DNA from: JAAUTG01 sp964458705
GTDB taxonomy: Bacteria; Bacteroidota; Bacteroidia; Chitinophagales; Saprospiraceae
NCBI GenBank assembly: GCA_964458705.1
Contig: CAYWKD010000001.1
Location: forward strand, 1 to 64,000
DNA: 64,000 nt
Direction: 5' to 3'
This document shows, piece by piece, positions 49,868-58,778 of this stretch (the stretch's first letter is position 1; the number at the start of each line of letters is the position of its first letter). A model generated the notes under the pieces. That model made no database searches. It was not told the origin of the DNA and was given only the letters and a program-made list of their open reading frames with translations. The translations under genes and the position numbers were made by a program.

Positions 49868-50422
49868 ATGAGCATTTTAAAATGGATTTTAATCGTACTG
49901 GCTGCTTTATTTGTAATAGGCTTTGCAGCATCCCCTTTTCTAAAACAGCAGACTAAAAAGTCAAGTCCTGAAAATACAGTTGAATACCAACAGGGCGACA
50001 CGAACTTATCTGTATTTTACAACCGACCTTTTAAAAAAGGCAGAGCTATTTTTGGCGGTTTAGTTCCCTATGGTGAAACTTGGCGGACTGGAGCTAATGA
50101 AGCGACAACATTCGAGACAAATAAAGACTTGACAATCAAGGGAGAGAAACTACCTGCTGGAAAATATACCTTGTGGACAGTACCCAATGAAGATAAATGG
50201 GAAGTCATTTTTAATACAGGGGAATATAGCTGGGGCGTAAGTCTGATCAAAGGAGGAAAAGCAAGTAGGAATCCTGAGAAAGATGCTTTAGTTGTGGATG
50301 TGGCAACTCAACAACTGAGCACTGTAACAGAGCAATTTACAATTGCCTTTGAAGATATGGATGTTTTAATGTTGACAATGACTTGGGATAAGACAAAAGT
50401 AGCTGTTCCAATAGAATTCTAA
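49868..50422 (+). CDS. DUF2911 domain membrane-anchored protein
   Basis: A 184-residue protein with an N-terminal hydrophobic anchor (WILIVLAALFVIGFA). The DUF2911 domain follows, with NLSVFYNRPFKKGRAIFGGLVPYGETWRTGANEATT and LPAGKYTLWTVP. The family is common in Bacteroidota; its function is unknown. It follows the Omp28-like gene by 12 bp, so it is probably in the tilS unit. A strong terminator hairpin begins 7 bases after its stop. Confidence 0.85.
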   Translation: MSILKWILIVLAALFVIGFAASPFLKQQTKKSSPENTVEYQQGDTNLSVFYNRPFKKGRAIFGGLVPYGETWRTGANEATTFETNKDLTIKGEKLPAGKYTLWTVPNEDKWEVIFNTGEYSWGVSLIKGGKASRNPEKDALVVDVATQQLSTVTEQFTIAFEDMDVLMLTMTWDKTKVAVPIEF

Positions 50423-50429
50423 TTCAAGC

Positions 50430-50462
50430 ACTAGATGCTGGATCAAACATTCAGCATCTAGT
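50430..50462 (+). terminator. Terminator hairpin shared with the end of the rhodanese gene
   Basis: ACTAGATGCTG (50430-50440) pairs perfectly with CAGCATCTAGT (50452-50462) and is followed by a T-rich run on the plus strand. The stop codon of the convergent rhodanese gene (complement of 50458-50460) lies inside the stem, so part of the terminator is coding sequence for the opposite gene. Confidence 0.75.
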
Positions 50463-50967
50463 AAATTTTTTCTCCTTTTTTGAGCCAAATACCCCAAACT
50501 TTATCGTACGCGTGTACTTTTTCCGTTTTACCCAGTTCATTAACTACCTCGTACCCTTGATTTTTCCACTCAAAAATACCTCCGTACAAGTTAGAGATAT
50601 TTTCAAATCCTTCTTCTTTTAATTGCTCTCCTACTTTTTCACTTCTGTAACCTACTGAACAATAAACAATTATGGGCGTTGATCTTGAAATACTCATTAT
50701 TTCAGTCAAATCTAAGCTGTCATAACCAACATGAATAGCATTTTCAATATGACTTACTTCGTATTCTTTTCGTTCTCTTGCATCTAAAAAAACAGATCCT
50801 TCTTCTTGCTTCTTCTGAGCAGTAGCAACATCTACTTGCTCTACAGAATGAGAGAGTAGTGCTTTGAGCATTAGATTATAGGATTTACTATCTATTTTCG
50901 ACTGCCCAATGCAAGATTGAAAAGAAAATAATCCGAACACTAGCAGTACCTTTACAGTATTACACAT
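50458..50967 (-). CDS. Exported rhodanese-like protein
   Basis: A 169-residue protein with a signal or lipoprotein-like N-terminus (VFGLFSFQSCIGQ, Cys about 19). One rhodanese domain follows: FLDARERKEYEVSHIENA, then VYCSVGYRS, where the Cys begins the active-site loop CxxGxR. This is a sulfurtransferase-type fold acting outside the cytoplasm; the sulfur acceptor is unknown. Its ATG overlaps the desaturase stop by one base (TAATG), so the two are translationally coupled. Confidence 0.8.
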   Translation of the reverse strand: MCNTVKVLLVFGLFSFQSCIGQSKIDSKSYNLMLKALLSHSVEQVDVATAQKKQEEGSVFLDARERKEYEVSHIENAIHVGYDSLDLTEIMSISRSTPIIVYCSVGYRSEKVGEQLKEEGFENISNLYGGIFEWKNQGYEVVNELGKTEKVHAYDKVWGIWLKKGEKIY

Positions 50968-51995
50968 TATTTTGTCTTTGAAAAACCATGCAAACTTTGA
51001 TCTATAAAAGAATCTGGAAAAGATTCAATTCCATCAAATCCTAACCGAACATCTCTACCTGTATGTGGGATGTGTGCTGTACCAAAGATATAGTCCCAAA
51101 TAGCTAGCGTCAAACCAAAGTTAATCCCGTAGCGATAGCCTTCTGGCATGTTGTAAGCATGATGCCAAATGTGCATTTCAGGACTATTAAAAATAATTTT
51201 CATCACTGGACCGAGTAGTAATGCTCCTATCGCAACACAAGCCAATACGGCTATGACTTGCATCCAAAGCGCTGGATTGTTTAGCACACTCAACTCAAAA
51301 CTCCCCGTGGCGATTGCAGTACCAATCAAGGCTCCCAGCACACCACCTGTAACATAGCCTGGCACTGTAATATTCGAGTGATTATAATGACCAACAGCTA
51401 ATGTAAAAATATGAATAATAAAAAAATCGTACAGTCCAATTCCCAACAAGGCAAGAGGTATATATTCTATTGTTCTATAAACAACCGTTTCCATCCAGTG
51501 AAAGCGTAGGTGAGCAGCAAAGCCCATTTGCTCGACAGAGTGATGTACTTTGTGAAATTCCCAAAGTGCTGGCACTCGATGCAGCAAGCGATGTATCCAC
51601 CATTGCACAAAATCTCTAAGCACAAAGCCTACAACCAATACCAACCACAGCGGCGCAGTGTTGAGGGGATTAAATGCTTGTAAATTAAAGCCAGTAAGTG
51701 TTTTAATGCCATCGTTGAAAAAATTAACTACTACATCTGAAGCAGCATTGAAAATGACAAGAGAAAAAAGAAAGAAATTAAAGAACATATAAAAGAAATC
51801 TAACCAAAAATCCTTTCGAAATCTTGGTTGATCTTTGCGCCAAGGTGATAGCCATTCTAGAACCAAAAAGAAGGCAGATACTAACAACAACCAATAGAAG
51901 TAATTATTCCAACTTGGGTTAGTTATTTCATGCCAAAGATAATTGCCATAGTTCTTGTATCCATTTACAAATATTTCCAAATACTTCATAATCAT
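50967..51995 (-). CDS. Sterol desaturase / fatty acid hydroxylase family membrane protein
   Basis: A 342-residue membrane protein of about six hydrophobic segments. The diiron His boxes are HRLLH (within WWIHRLLHRVPALWEFHKVHH), HKVHH, HYNHSN and, near the C-terminus, HIWHHAYNMPEG. This matches the fatty acid hydroxylase superfamily. The substrate, a lipid or carotenoid-like molecule, is unknown. Either ATG at 51995 or the one two codons later can start it. It is coupled to the rhodanese gene. Confidence 0.8.
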   Translation of the reverse strand: MIMKYLEIFVNGYKNYGNYLWHEITNPSWNNYFYWLLLVSAFFLVLEWLSPWRKDQPRFRKDFWLDFFYMFFNFFLFSLVIFNAASDVVVNFFNDGIKTLTGFNLQAFNPLNTAPLWLVLVVGFVLRDFVQWWIHRLLHRVPALWEFHKVHHSVEQMGFAAHLRFHWMETVVYRTIEYIPLALLGIGLYDFFIIHIFTLAVGHYNHSNITVPGYVTGGVLGALIGTAIATGSFELSVLNNPALWMQVIAVLACVAIGALLLGPVMKIIFNSPEMHIWHHAYNMPEGYRYGINFGLTLAIWDYIFGTAHIPHTGRDVRLGFDGIESFPDSFIDQSLHGFSKTK

Positions 51996-52157
51996 TTACT
52001 GCAATATTTTACAACACAACTTGACTAGACATAAATTAGTTTTGTCTGCCAATAGACATCCTAAAATATTTACTTAATAATTGCGTAACTCAGTGAATAG
52101 CTAGATTTGAGACCTCAGAATGCTCACCTCTCCAGTTCATAAATAGTTATGTAATCA

Positions 52158-52946
52158 CTACATCAAGGTAGAAGCAATAGCAATCAATCCAACTGCAAAG
52201 CAATAGTAAGAGAAGTATCGCAATTGACTTTTTTTCACGAGTTCAATCATCCAGATACAAGCAAATAGCCCCGTAATGAAAGCCCCTATAAATGCACCTA
52301 CAAAAGGAAAGAGTAGTTCATCCGAGTAGGCCATATTGCCGTCTAAGATATCTTTTGCCATTTTACCTAAAATTAATGGCACAACCATCAAAAAAGAAAA
52401 ACGTGCAGCCTTAGAACGATCTATACCCAACAAAACAGAAGTAGAAATAGTAGCACCTGAGCGAGAGATACCTGGCAAAATAGCAACTGCTTGAGCAATG
52501 CCAACAATAAGTGAGTCACTAAAACCGACTTTTTTACTTGTATTTTTAGCTCGATCTGCCAAAAACAGTAACGCACCTGTAAGAAGCAGCATAAATCCAA
52601 CCAATAAAATTCTACCATCAAATAGCAATTCTAGCTGATCCTCGAAAGCTATTCCGATAATAGCAGCAGGAATCATAGAAATAATGATTTTCAAGGAAAA
52701 CAGAAATGACTCTCGATCACTCTTGAACAAGCCAGCAATGATTTCAACTATATCCTTTCTGAAAACAACTATGGTGCTCAATGCGGTTGCAGCATGAAGA
52801 ATAACTGAAAACTGATCCTCGTATTGTCCATAATTTAAGCCTAACAGTGCTTGTCCCAATTCAATATGTCCACTACTACTTACAGGTAAAAACTCTGTGA
52901 GTCCTTGCACAATACCCACTAGAATGGCACGAAATGTTTCCTGCAT
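52158..52946 (-). CDS. uppP: Undecaprenyl-diphosphate phosphatase
   Basis: A 262-residue membrane protein with the two conserved active-site regions: GLTEFLPVSSSGH near residues 15-27 and LPGISRSGATIST in the middle. It dephosphorylates undecaprenyl-PP to recycle the lipid carrier for peptidoglycan and other polysaccharides. It sits 126 bp downstream of adk on the same strand but is separated by a terminator hairpin, so it is probably transcribed separately. Confidence 0.93.
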   Translation of the reverse strand: MQETFRAILVGIVQGLTEFLPVSSSGHIELGQALLGLNYGQYEDQFSVILHAATALSTIVVFRKDIVEIIAGLFKSDRESFLFSLKIIISMIPAAIIGIAFEDQLELLFDGRILLVGFMLLLTGALLFLADRAKNTSKKVGFSDSLIVGIAQAVAILPGISRSGATISTSVLLGIDRSKAARFSFLMVVPLILGKMAKDILDGNMAYSDELLFPFVGAFIGAFITGLFACIWMIELVKKSQLRYFSYYCFAVGLIAIASTLM

Positions 52947-53017
52947 TATCTTTTGTTTGCTTTTAGTAAAATTTAGGCGCGAAGGTAAGGATGTTTTATG
53001 AAGCTTTATTAAAAAGC

Positions 53018-53052
53018 GCTCTATTTACTATCGCATTTAAAGTAAATAGAGC
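53018..53052 (-). terminator. Intrinsic terminator after adk
   Basis: A 12-bp perfect stem (GCTCTATTTACT with AGTAAATAGAGC) with an 11-base loop begins 20 bases past the adk stop. On the minus strand it is followed by GCTTTTT, giving a five-U tail. Confidence 0.85.
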
Positions 53053-53072
53053 ATCAATATAAAAGCGATAAC

Positions 53073-53645
53073 TTACAACTTGATGATGGCTTCCGCCAAG
53101 CGGTCGGTGATTTCTTCAATCTTGCCCATTCCACTGATGCTGACGCTTTTACCTTTTTTGTTATAGTAATCAAAGACGGGAGTCGTCTCGTTATGGTACA
53201 CTTTGATTCTATTTCTTATTGTGGATTCGTCTTGATCGTCTTTTCTGCCAGATGTTTTGCCGCGTTCCAGTAGTCGCTTCACAATTTCTTCCTCTTCCAC
53301 ATTCAGCGCAATCAATAAGTCTACTTCATCCACTTCTTCAGCTAACTGACCATCTAATATTTCTGCCTGATTAGTTGTTCTAGGTACGCCATCAAAAATA
53401 ATCCCTTTTACAGTTGGATTAGCATCCATTTTATTTTTGAGCATCCCCATCGTTACAGTATCCGGGACTAATTCTCCTTTTTCTATGTAGCTTTTCGCTT
53501 CTTGCCCTAGAGGAGTGTTGTTCCCCATTTCATATCTAAAAAGATCTCCTGTGGAAATGTGTAATAAACTAAAACGCTCTGCTAGTAATTTCGCCTGTGT
53601 TCCCTTGCCTGAACCGGGAGGGCCAAATAAAATAATATTTGTCAT
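53073..53645 (-). CDS. adk: Adenylate kinase
   Basis: A 190-residue protein from the ATG at 53645, which gives the standard start MTNIILFGPPGSGKGTQ (P-loop residues 8-16). The longer upstream extension has no counterpart in the family. The short length and the RGKTSGRKDDQDESTIRNRI lid segment without zinc cysteines mark it as a short-lid adenylate kinase. It balances AMP, ADP and ATP. Confidence 0.95.
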   Translation of the reverse strand: MTNIILFGPPGSGKGTQAKLLAERFSLLHISTGDLFRYEMGNNTPLGQEAKSYIEKGELVPDTVTMGMLKNKMDANPTVKGIIFDGVPRTTNQAEILDGQLAEEVDEVDLLIALNVEEEEIVKRLLERGKTSGRKDDQDESTIRNRIKVYHNETTPVFDYYNKKGKSVSISGMGKIEEITDRLAEAIIKL

Positions 53646-53741
53646 TCGCAATACTTTTTCTTCATTTAGGCGTGAATATAGAAAATTATATATAAAACAG
53701 AAGCCCAAAATGTAAGATAAGTACAAAGCTAACCATCATTG

Positions 53742-54335
53742 CTAATTAAATAATGGCGTGATATCACGAACAGAGTGCAGTTTTGGCAACCAATAAGACG
53801 AATTTTTTAGATCACTCGTAATGACCCCTTTGGAAGTCGTACTGTGAATGATCTCTGTCTTGCTTTTCTTGTTGGAGGCAATAATAGCCACATGAAATAT
53901 TCTACCCGATTTAGCAAAAAAGACTAGATCACCAGGTTGAGCATCCTCTAATTTTATTTTTTTGCCTTGCTTTGATTGACTAGTCGAAGTTCGCTCTAAA
54001 GAAATATCAAACTCTTTCAGCACATGTCCCGTGAAACCCGAGCAATCAAAACCACTAGGAGACATACCACCATATTTGTACTTTGACCCAATCAATTGCT
54101 TTGAATACGCTACAATTTCTTGTCGCAACTTTTCTTCTGACCATTTAGAATTGGATTCTTTTTTAGTTATCTCTGTCTTTTTTGAAACCTCAGTGGTTGT
54201 TTCCTTATGCTCGCTATCGTTGGTAGTAGTACGATTGGTATTAGTTCCAATCTGACTAGTATGGTAAGTACATTGATTGTGCATCCAGCCGATAACGACC
54301 AAAAAAACAAGTAGTTTAATCCCCGCCTTGGACAT
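53742..54335 (-). CDS. NlpC/P60 family peptidoglycan hydrolase
   Basis: A 197-residue protein with an N-terminal hydrophobic segment, a Thr/Lys-rich linker (about 30-70), and an NlpC/P60 catalytic domain. Catalytic Cys lies in SGFDCSGFTGHVL, and the His in RIFHVAIIAS; GDLVFFAKSG is the family core between them. It should cleave peptidoglycan stem peptides in the periplasm or outside. The N-terminal LVFLVVIGWMHNQC could be a lipobox variant, so anchoring is possible. It is a single gene between adk and the aminotransferase region. Confidence 0.85.
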   Translation of the reverse strand: MSKAGIKLLVFLVVIGWMHNQCTYHTSQIGTNTNRTTTNDSEHKETTTEVSKKTEITKKESNSKWSEEKLRQEIVAYSKQLIGSKYKYGGMSPSGFDCSGFTGHVLKEFDISLERTSTSQSKQGKKIKLEDAQPGDLVFFAKSGRIFHVAIIASNKKSKTEIIHSTTSKGVITSDLKNSSYWLPKLHSVRDITPLFN

Positions 54336-54527
54336 AAATATATAAATTTTAAGTGAGTGAAAGTTGACTATTAATTAATCTGTGCAGCGAAAAAATGCAA
54401 TTTTAATGATAGCGTTCATCCTACTAAAAAACATCATTCTTTAAGTTATTATTTTACGATTTGTATCGATCACTAATTTTTAAGATATATTTTATGTGAA
54501 GTCAAAATGAACTATTAATTTTATTAA

Positions 54528-55682
54528 ATGGAACAACAAATAGAATTTCAATCTAAATTACCAAATGTTGGCACGACTATCTTCACTGTGATGAGCAAAA
54601 TGGCACATGAATTTCAAGCCGTTAACTTATCACAGGGTTTTCCCGATTTTGATCCACCAGTGAAGTTACTTAATCTAGCCAAACACTACATGAATGAAGG
54701 ATTCAATCAATATGCACCTATGCCTGGCATTCTCAAGCTAAGAGAAAGGCTAGCAGAGAAAAATCAACTATTATATCAGTCAACCATTAATCCCGATACA
54801 GAAATTACGATCACAGCAGGAGCATCTCAAGGCATCTTTGCAACTATTGAAGCCTTTGTACAGAAAGACGATGAAGTTATTGTCATTGAACCTGCTTTTG
54901 ACATCTATCAACCTGCTGTTGAACTACAAGGTGGAATTGTTGTGCCTTATCGCTTGAAAGCACCCAACTTCTGCATTGATTACGCTAAGTTTGCTCAGCT
55001 AATTTCACCCAAAACACGCATGATTATACTCAACACACCTCATAATCCCACAGGAGCTGTTCTTGAAAAAGCAGACTGGCAGGAAATTGATAAGTTAGTA
55101 AGCAATACTAATATATTGATTATCAGCGATGAAGTATATGAACACATTACTTTCGATGGTAAGGCTCATGAAAGTATTTTGAAGTATCCGAATTTATGGC
55201 AGCGTGCTATTGTAGCTTTTTCTTTTGGTAAAACATTTCACTGCACGGGTTGGAAGATGGGCTACATTGCCGCTCCAGACTATTTGATGAAGGAAATCCG
55301 TAAGAATCATCAGTTCAATATTTTTTGTGTTACTCATTTTCTACAACATGCTATTGCAGACTTTTTGTTGGAGGCAAGCTATTATCAAAATCTACCCAGC
55401 TTCTTTCAGCAAAAACGAGACTTATTTGGTCAATTGCTCGAAAGTAGCCGTTTTAAGTTATTACCGAGCTATGGCTCTTATTTTCAACTAGCAGATTACA
55501 GCCAAATTAGTCAAGAGAACGATATGGATTTTGCTAAACGCATGGCTCAAGAGTATGGCGTAGCAGTTATTCCAGTTTCTGTTTTTTATTCTAATCATCA
55601 ACAAGATCACCTCATCCGTTTTTGTTTTGCCAAAACAGACGAGGTACTTACAAAAGCGGGAAAAAAACTATGCAAGATTTAA
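54528..55682 (+). CDS. Methionine aminotransferase (class I/II, kynurenine aminotransferase-like)
   Basis: A 384-residue PLP enzyme. Substrate and cofactor motifs are NLSQGFPDFDPP, TAGASQGIFA, NTPHNPTGA and the PLP lysine K235 in FSFGKTFHCTGWKMGY. The strong similarity is to YbdL/MtnE-type glutamine- and methionine-specific aminotransferases. Its stop lies inside the next gene, an omega-amidase: the last 13 bases overlap. That pairing is known: the transaminase uses glutamine as donor and the amidase removes alpha-ketoglutaramate, making methionine regeneration effectively irreversible. The role in methionine salvage is inferred from this context. Confidence 0.85.
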   Translation: MEQQIEFQSKLPNVGTTIFTVMSKMAHEFQAVNLSQGFPDFDPPVKLLNLAKHYMNEGFNQYAPMPGILKLRERLAEKNQLLYQSTINPDTEITITAGASQGIFATIEAFVQKDDEVIVIEPAFDIYQPAVELQGGIVVPYRLKAPNFCIDYAKFAQLISPKTRMIILNTPHNPTGAVLEKADWQEIDKLVSNTNILIISDEVYEHITFDGKAHESILKYPNLWQRAIVAFSFGKTFHCTGWKMGYIAAPDYLMKEIRKNHQFNIFCVTHFLQHAIADFLLEASYYQNLPSFFQQKRDLFGQLLESSRFKLLPSYGSYFQLADYSQISQENDMDFAKRMAQEYGVAVIPVSVFYSNHQQDHLIRFCFAKTDEVLTKAGKKLCKI

Positions 55683-56443
55683 CTATAACGATCATTCAGT
55701 CTAGACTCCACTGGGAGAACATAGATGCTAATTTAGAAATGTTTGAATCCAAATTGGCTGCCGTTGAAGGTCAGTCTGATTTAGTGATTTTACCAGAAAT
55801 GTTTACAACAGGATTTAGTATGAATGCAGCAGCACTTGCCGAGCCAATGGGTGGAAAAACGATGCAATGGCTGGGGCATCAAGCCCGACAACTAAATTCA
55901 GTTATAACAGGTAGTCTGATAATCCAAGAGGATGGATATTACTATAATCGATTGATTTGGATGCGCCCAGATGGCACTTATACAAAATATGATAAGCGCC
56001 ACACCTTTACAATGGCAGATGAACATTTGACATACCAAAGAGGAATGCAGAGGCTTATCGTAGAATTGAAAGGATGGAAAATATGTCCGCTAGTATGCTA
56101 TGACTTACGCTTTCCGGCATGGGCTAGAAATATGGAGGATTATGATTTACTTATCTACACTGCTAACTGGCCAGTGAAGCGCAGCAGTCACTGGAAAATA
56201 CTGCTTCAAGCTAGAGCCATCGAAAATCAATGTTTCGTGGCAGGCATAAACCGAGTAGGACTAGATGGAAACGGACACTATTACACTGGCGATTCTTGCA
56301 TCATTACTCCTACAGGAGAATTTTATTTCCAAGCAGCCGACGTAGAAGCAATAGAAACAAGAAAATTATCTCACAAATACTTAGCATTTATAAGAAAGAA
56401 ATTGCCTTTTTTAGCTGATCGAGATGAAATCATCTTTCGTTGA
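55670..56443 (+). CDS. Omega-amidase (carbon-nitrogen hydrolase superfamily)
   Basis: A 257-residue protein from the ATG at 55670 (MQDLTITIIQ), inside the end of the aminotransferase gene. The catalytic triad of the superfamily is present: Glu43 in LPEMFTTGF, Lys109 in KYDKRHTF, and Cys143 in VCYDLRFP. It resembles YafV/NIT2-type omega-amidases that hydrolyse alpha-ketoglutaramate to 2-oxoglutarate and ammonia. The overlap with the glutamine-type aminotransferase gene supports this function. Confidence 0.85.
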   Translation: MQDLTITIIQSRLHWENIDANLEMFESKLAAVEGQSDLVILPEMFTTGFSMNAAALAEPMGGKTMQWLGHQARQLNSVITGSLIIQEDGYYYNRLIWMRPDGTYTKYDKRHTFTMADEHLTYQRGMQRLIVELKGWKICPLVCYDLRFPAWARNMEDYDLLIYTANWPVKRSSHWKILLQARAIENQCFVAGINRVGLDGNGHYYTGDSCIITPTGEFYFQAADVEAIETRKLSHKYLAFIRKKLPFLADRDEIIFR

Positions 56444-56557
56444 ACTTAGTGGTTCTTAAATCTTTTAACAAAATCCTAACTACTTGATAAACAAAATCTT
56501 ACTCCCCTATAAATAAGGTTATTTTAAACGATATTGTCTTATCTGCTAAAGATTTTT

Positions 56558-56565
56558 TATATTTG
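56558..56565 (+). promoter_or_regulatory. Promoter -7 box before a small ORF
   Basis: TATATTTG matches TAnnTTTG, and a TTG at 56534-56536 is 21 bases upstream, acceptable for the -33 element. It directs transcription into 56572 onward, where the small frame at 56623 lies, away from the finished amidase gene. Confidence 0.45.
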
Positions 56566-56622
56566 TGCATAGTAAGTTGAAATACCATAGATAAAAAAAT
56601 CGGTCAAAAGTATAGGATTGCC

Positions 56623-56712
56623 ATGAAATTAAGTCGTTATCTCGTCAACGAGATGAACTTTAAGCAGTATTTGCCTCCTAGTGGGTTAATACTGAATGAT
56701 GATAAGAAATAA
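56623..56712 (+). CDS. Possible 29-residue peptide
   Basis: An ATG-to-TAA frame of 29 codons begins MKLSRYLVNEMNFKQ and ends DDKK. It lies about 50 bases after a good promoter candidate in the 422-bp spacer 56444-56865. The peptide is charged and shows no membrane segment. It has no similarity I recognise, and short frames occur by chance, so it could equally be a non-coding RNA. Confidence 0.3.
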   Translation: MKLSRYLVNEMNFKQYLPPSGLILNDDKK

Positions 56713-56833
56713 TTTGTTTTTTCTTACACCTTATTAGTTTACTTGTTGAAATTGCCTAAACTAAACCTGTATTGCTGATACATTGATTTAAAAATCTGTA
56801 TTCAGCCTATAGTCCTTTGTATCACTTTGCAGT

Positions 56834-56859
56834 ATGATAGCTCCAATCCATGCTATCAT
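56834..56859. terminator. Hairpin at the end of trpB and the small transcript
   Basis: ATGATAGC pairs perfectly with GCTATCAT around a 10-base loop, 6 bases beyond the trpB stop. It could end trpB on the minus strand and the 56.6-kb transcript on the plus strand. The stem is short and no long U tract follows. Confidence 0.5.
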
Positions 56860-56865
56860 TGTCAT

Positions 56866-58098
56866 TTATTTAGCATATTGATCTAAATACTTAATGTAAG
56901 TATCTAAATCCTTATCGCCCCGACCAGAAAGATTAATGATAATGATGTCATCAGACTTATACTCCATATAATCTAAAGCAGCAAAAGCATGTGCAGTCTC
57001 AAGTGCTGGAATGATGCCTTCAATTCGAGAGAGAAAGAAAGCTGCTTTCATCGCTTCATCATCTGTGATACTAATTGCTTCTGCACGTTTTGTTGAAATC
57101 AAGTGAGCATGCAAAGGACCAATACCAGGATAATCTAAGCCAGCAGAAATACTGTATGGCTCCACAATTTGTCCATCAGGTGTTTGCATTAGTAATGTTC
57201 GACTTCCGTGAATCACGCCTTTTGTCCCTAATACACTTGTTGCTGCTGATTCACCAGAGTTAACTCCTAAGCCAGCAGCTTCTACTGCAACGATTCGAAC
57301 GTCTTCGTTATCTAAATAATGGTAGTACATTCCTGCGGCGTTACTTCCACCACCAACGCAGGCCATTACAATATCTGGATTTCTACGACCTTCCTGCTCT
57401 TCCAGTTGCCACAGCGATTCCTCACTGATAACTGACTGAAAGCGAGCTACCATATCAGGATATGGATGGGGACCGACCACTGAACCAATGATGTAGTGAG
57501 TATCTTCAGGATTATTGATCCAATCTCGAATAGCCTCATTTGTAGCGTCTTTTAGCGTTTTGCTACCGCTAGTTGCTGGGCGAACTGCTGCACCCAACAT
57601 TTTCATTCTAGAGACATTTGGAGCTTGTCGAGCAATATCTACCTCACCCATATAAATAATGCACTCTATACCCATCAATGCACAAACCGTTGCAGTAGCT
57701 ACGCCGTGCTGGCCAGCACCTGTTTCAGCAATAATTCGCTTTTTGCCTAGTCGCTGAGCTAGTAGAATCTGACCGATGGTATTATTAATTTTGTGTGCAC
57801 CTGTATGGCAGAGGTCTTCACGCTTGAGGTATATCTTTGCTTTGTAATACTCCGATAGTCGTTCTGCTAAATAAAGCGGAGTAGGACGACCAACATAATC
57901 TTTCAACAAACTGCGAAATTGGCTTTGAAAACTAGGATCATCCATGAAATCTAAATAAACTCGCTTTAGCTCCTCTACATTAGGATAGAGCATTTCCGGA
58001 ATAAATGCTCCGCCAAACTCACCGTAATAGCCCTGAGCATTAGCATTAAACTTAGAAGCCTGCGAAGTCATTGGATTTATCTTTAGTGTCTTTGTCAT
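56866..58098 (-). CDS. trpB: Tryptophan synthase beta chain
   Basis: A 410-residue PLP enzyme. The cofactor lysine is K103 in CHTGAHKINNT, followed by AETGAGQHGVATAT and ACVGGGSNAAGMYYHY. The length is normal. It condenses indole with serine to give tryptophan. trpF precedes it by 3 bases and trpC lies further upstream, so the three form a unit. trpA, which usually follows, is not present downstream; the next gene is convergent. Confidence 0.96.
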   Translation of the reverse strand: MTKTLKINPMTSQASKFNANAQGYYGEFGGAFIPEMLYPNVEELKRVYLDFMDDPSFQSQFRSLLKDYVGRPTPLYLAERLSEYYKAKIYLKREDLCHTGAHKINNTIGQILLAQRLGKKRIIAETGAGQHGVATATVCALMGIECIIYMGEVDIARQAPNVSRMKMLGAAVRPATSGSKTLKDATNEAIRDWINNPEDTHYIIGSVVGPHPYPDMVARFQSVISEESLWQLEEQEGRRNPDIVMACVGGGSNAAGMYYHYLDNEDVRIVAVEAAGLGVNSGESAATSVLGTKGVIHGSRTLLMQTPDGQIVEPYSISAGLDYPGIGPLHAHLISTKRAEAISITDDEAMKAAFFLSRIEGIIPALETAHAFAALDYMEYKSDDIIIINLSGRGDKDLDTYIKYLDQYAK

Positions 58099-58101
58099 TA
58101 G

Positions 58102-58752
58102 TCATTTCAATTTTTCTATGAATTGCTTTACTTTTTCTACATCTTTCATAGCTGGTTCTATTTCAAATCGGCTATTGATATCAACACCTGCTAATTGCGG
58201 TGCTTTGAGTTGACGAATTTTTTCTGCATCTTCAATACTAATTCCACCACTCAACAAGAAAGGAATTATGCCTTTGTAGTTTTCCAACAAGTTCCAGTCA
58301 AATGAAACTCCATTTCCACCTGGATTTTCTCCTTTCGTATCAAAAATGAACAACTGGCACTGCGACTGATAATGCTCTACTTGCTCGAAATCCTCTGCCG
58401 TTTGAATCGCAAATGCTTTAATTAATTTAGCCTGACGCATAGAACTAATGCTCCATATATGATTAAGTTCTGCACAATATTCTGGACTTTCATTACCGTG
58501 CAGTTGTACAAAATCTAAATTATAATCATGGACATGATGCAAGATTTCATCAATCTCAACATCTACAAACACACCAACTTTTCTTGTGGTTGAATTCCAA
58601 TTTTCATCCTTTAGCGTTGTCTTTAGGGCTGCCCCCGCTCCTATATACCGCTTAGATGATGGATAAAAAATAAAACCCATTAATTCAATAGGTAACTGCT
58701 TTAGCGCGTTAATGTTGTCAATATCTCGAAGCCCACAAACTTTTACTTTCAT
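58102..58752 (-). CDS. trpF: Phosphoribosylanthranilate isomerase
   Basis: A 216-residue (beta/alpha)8 enzyme. The catalytic Cys is in the first strand (KVCGLRD), with GFIFYPSSKR, VQLHGNE and LSGGI following in the expected order. It isomerises phosphoribosylanthranilate to CdRP, the substrate of trpC. Tight spacing to trpB (3 bases) and trpC (26 bases) indicates cotranscription. Confidence 0.95.
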   Translation of the reverse strand: MKVKVCGLRDIDNINALKQLPIELMGFIFYPSSKRYIGAGAALKTTLKDENWNSTTRKVGVFVDVEIDEILHHVHDYNLDFVQLHGNESPEYCAELNHIWSISSMRQAKLIKAFAIQTAEDFEQVEHYQSQCQLFIFDTKGENPGGNGVSFDWNLLENYKGIIPFLLSGGISIEDAEKIRQLKAPQLAGVDINSRFEIEPAMKDVEKVKQFIEKLK

Positions 58753-58778
58753 CTAAAATGTCTTTCTTTCAATCACGA

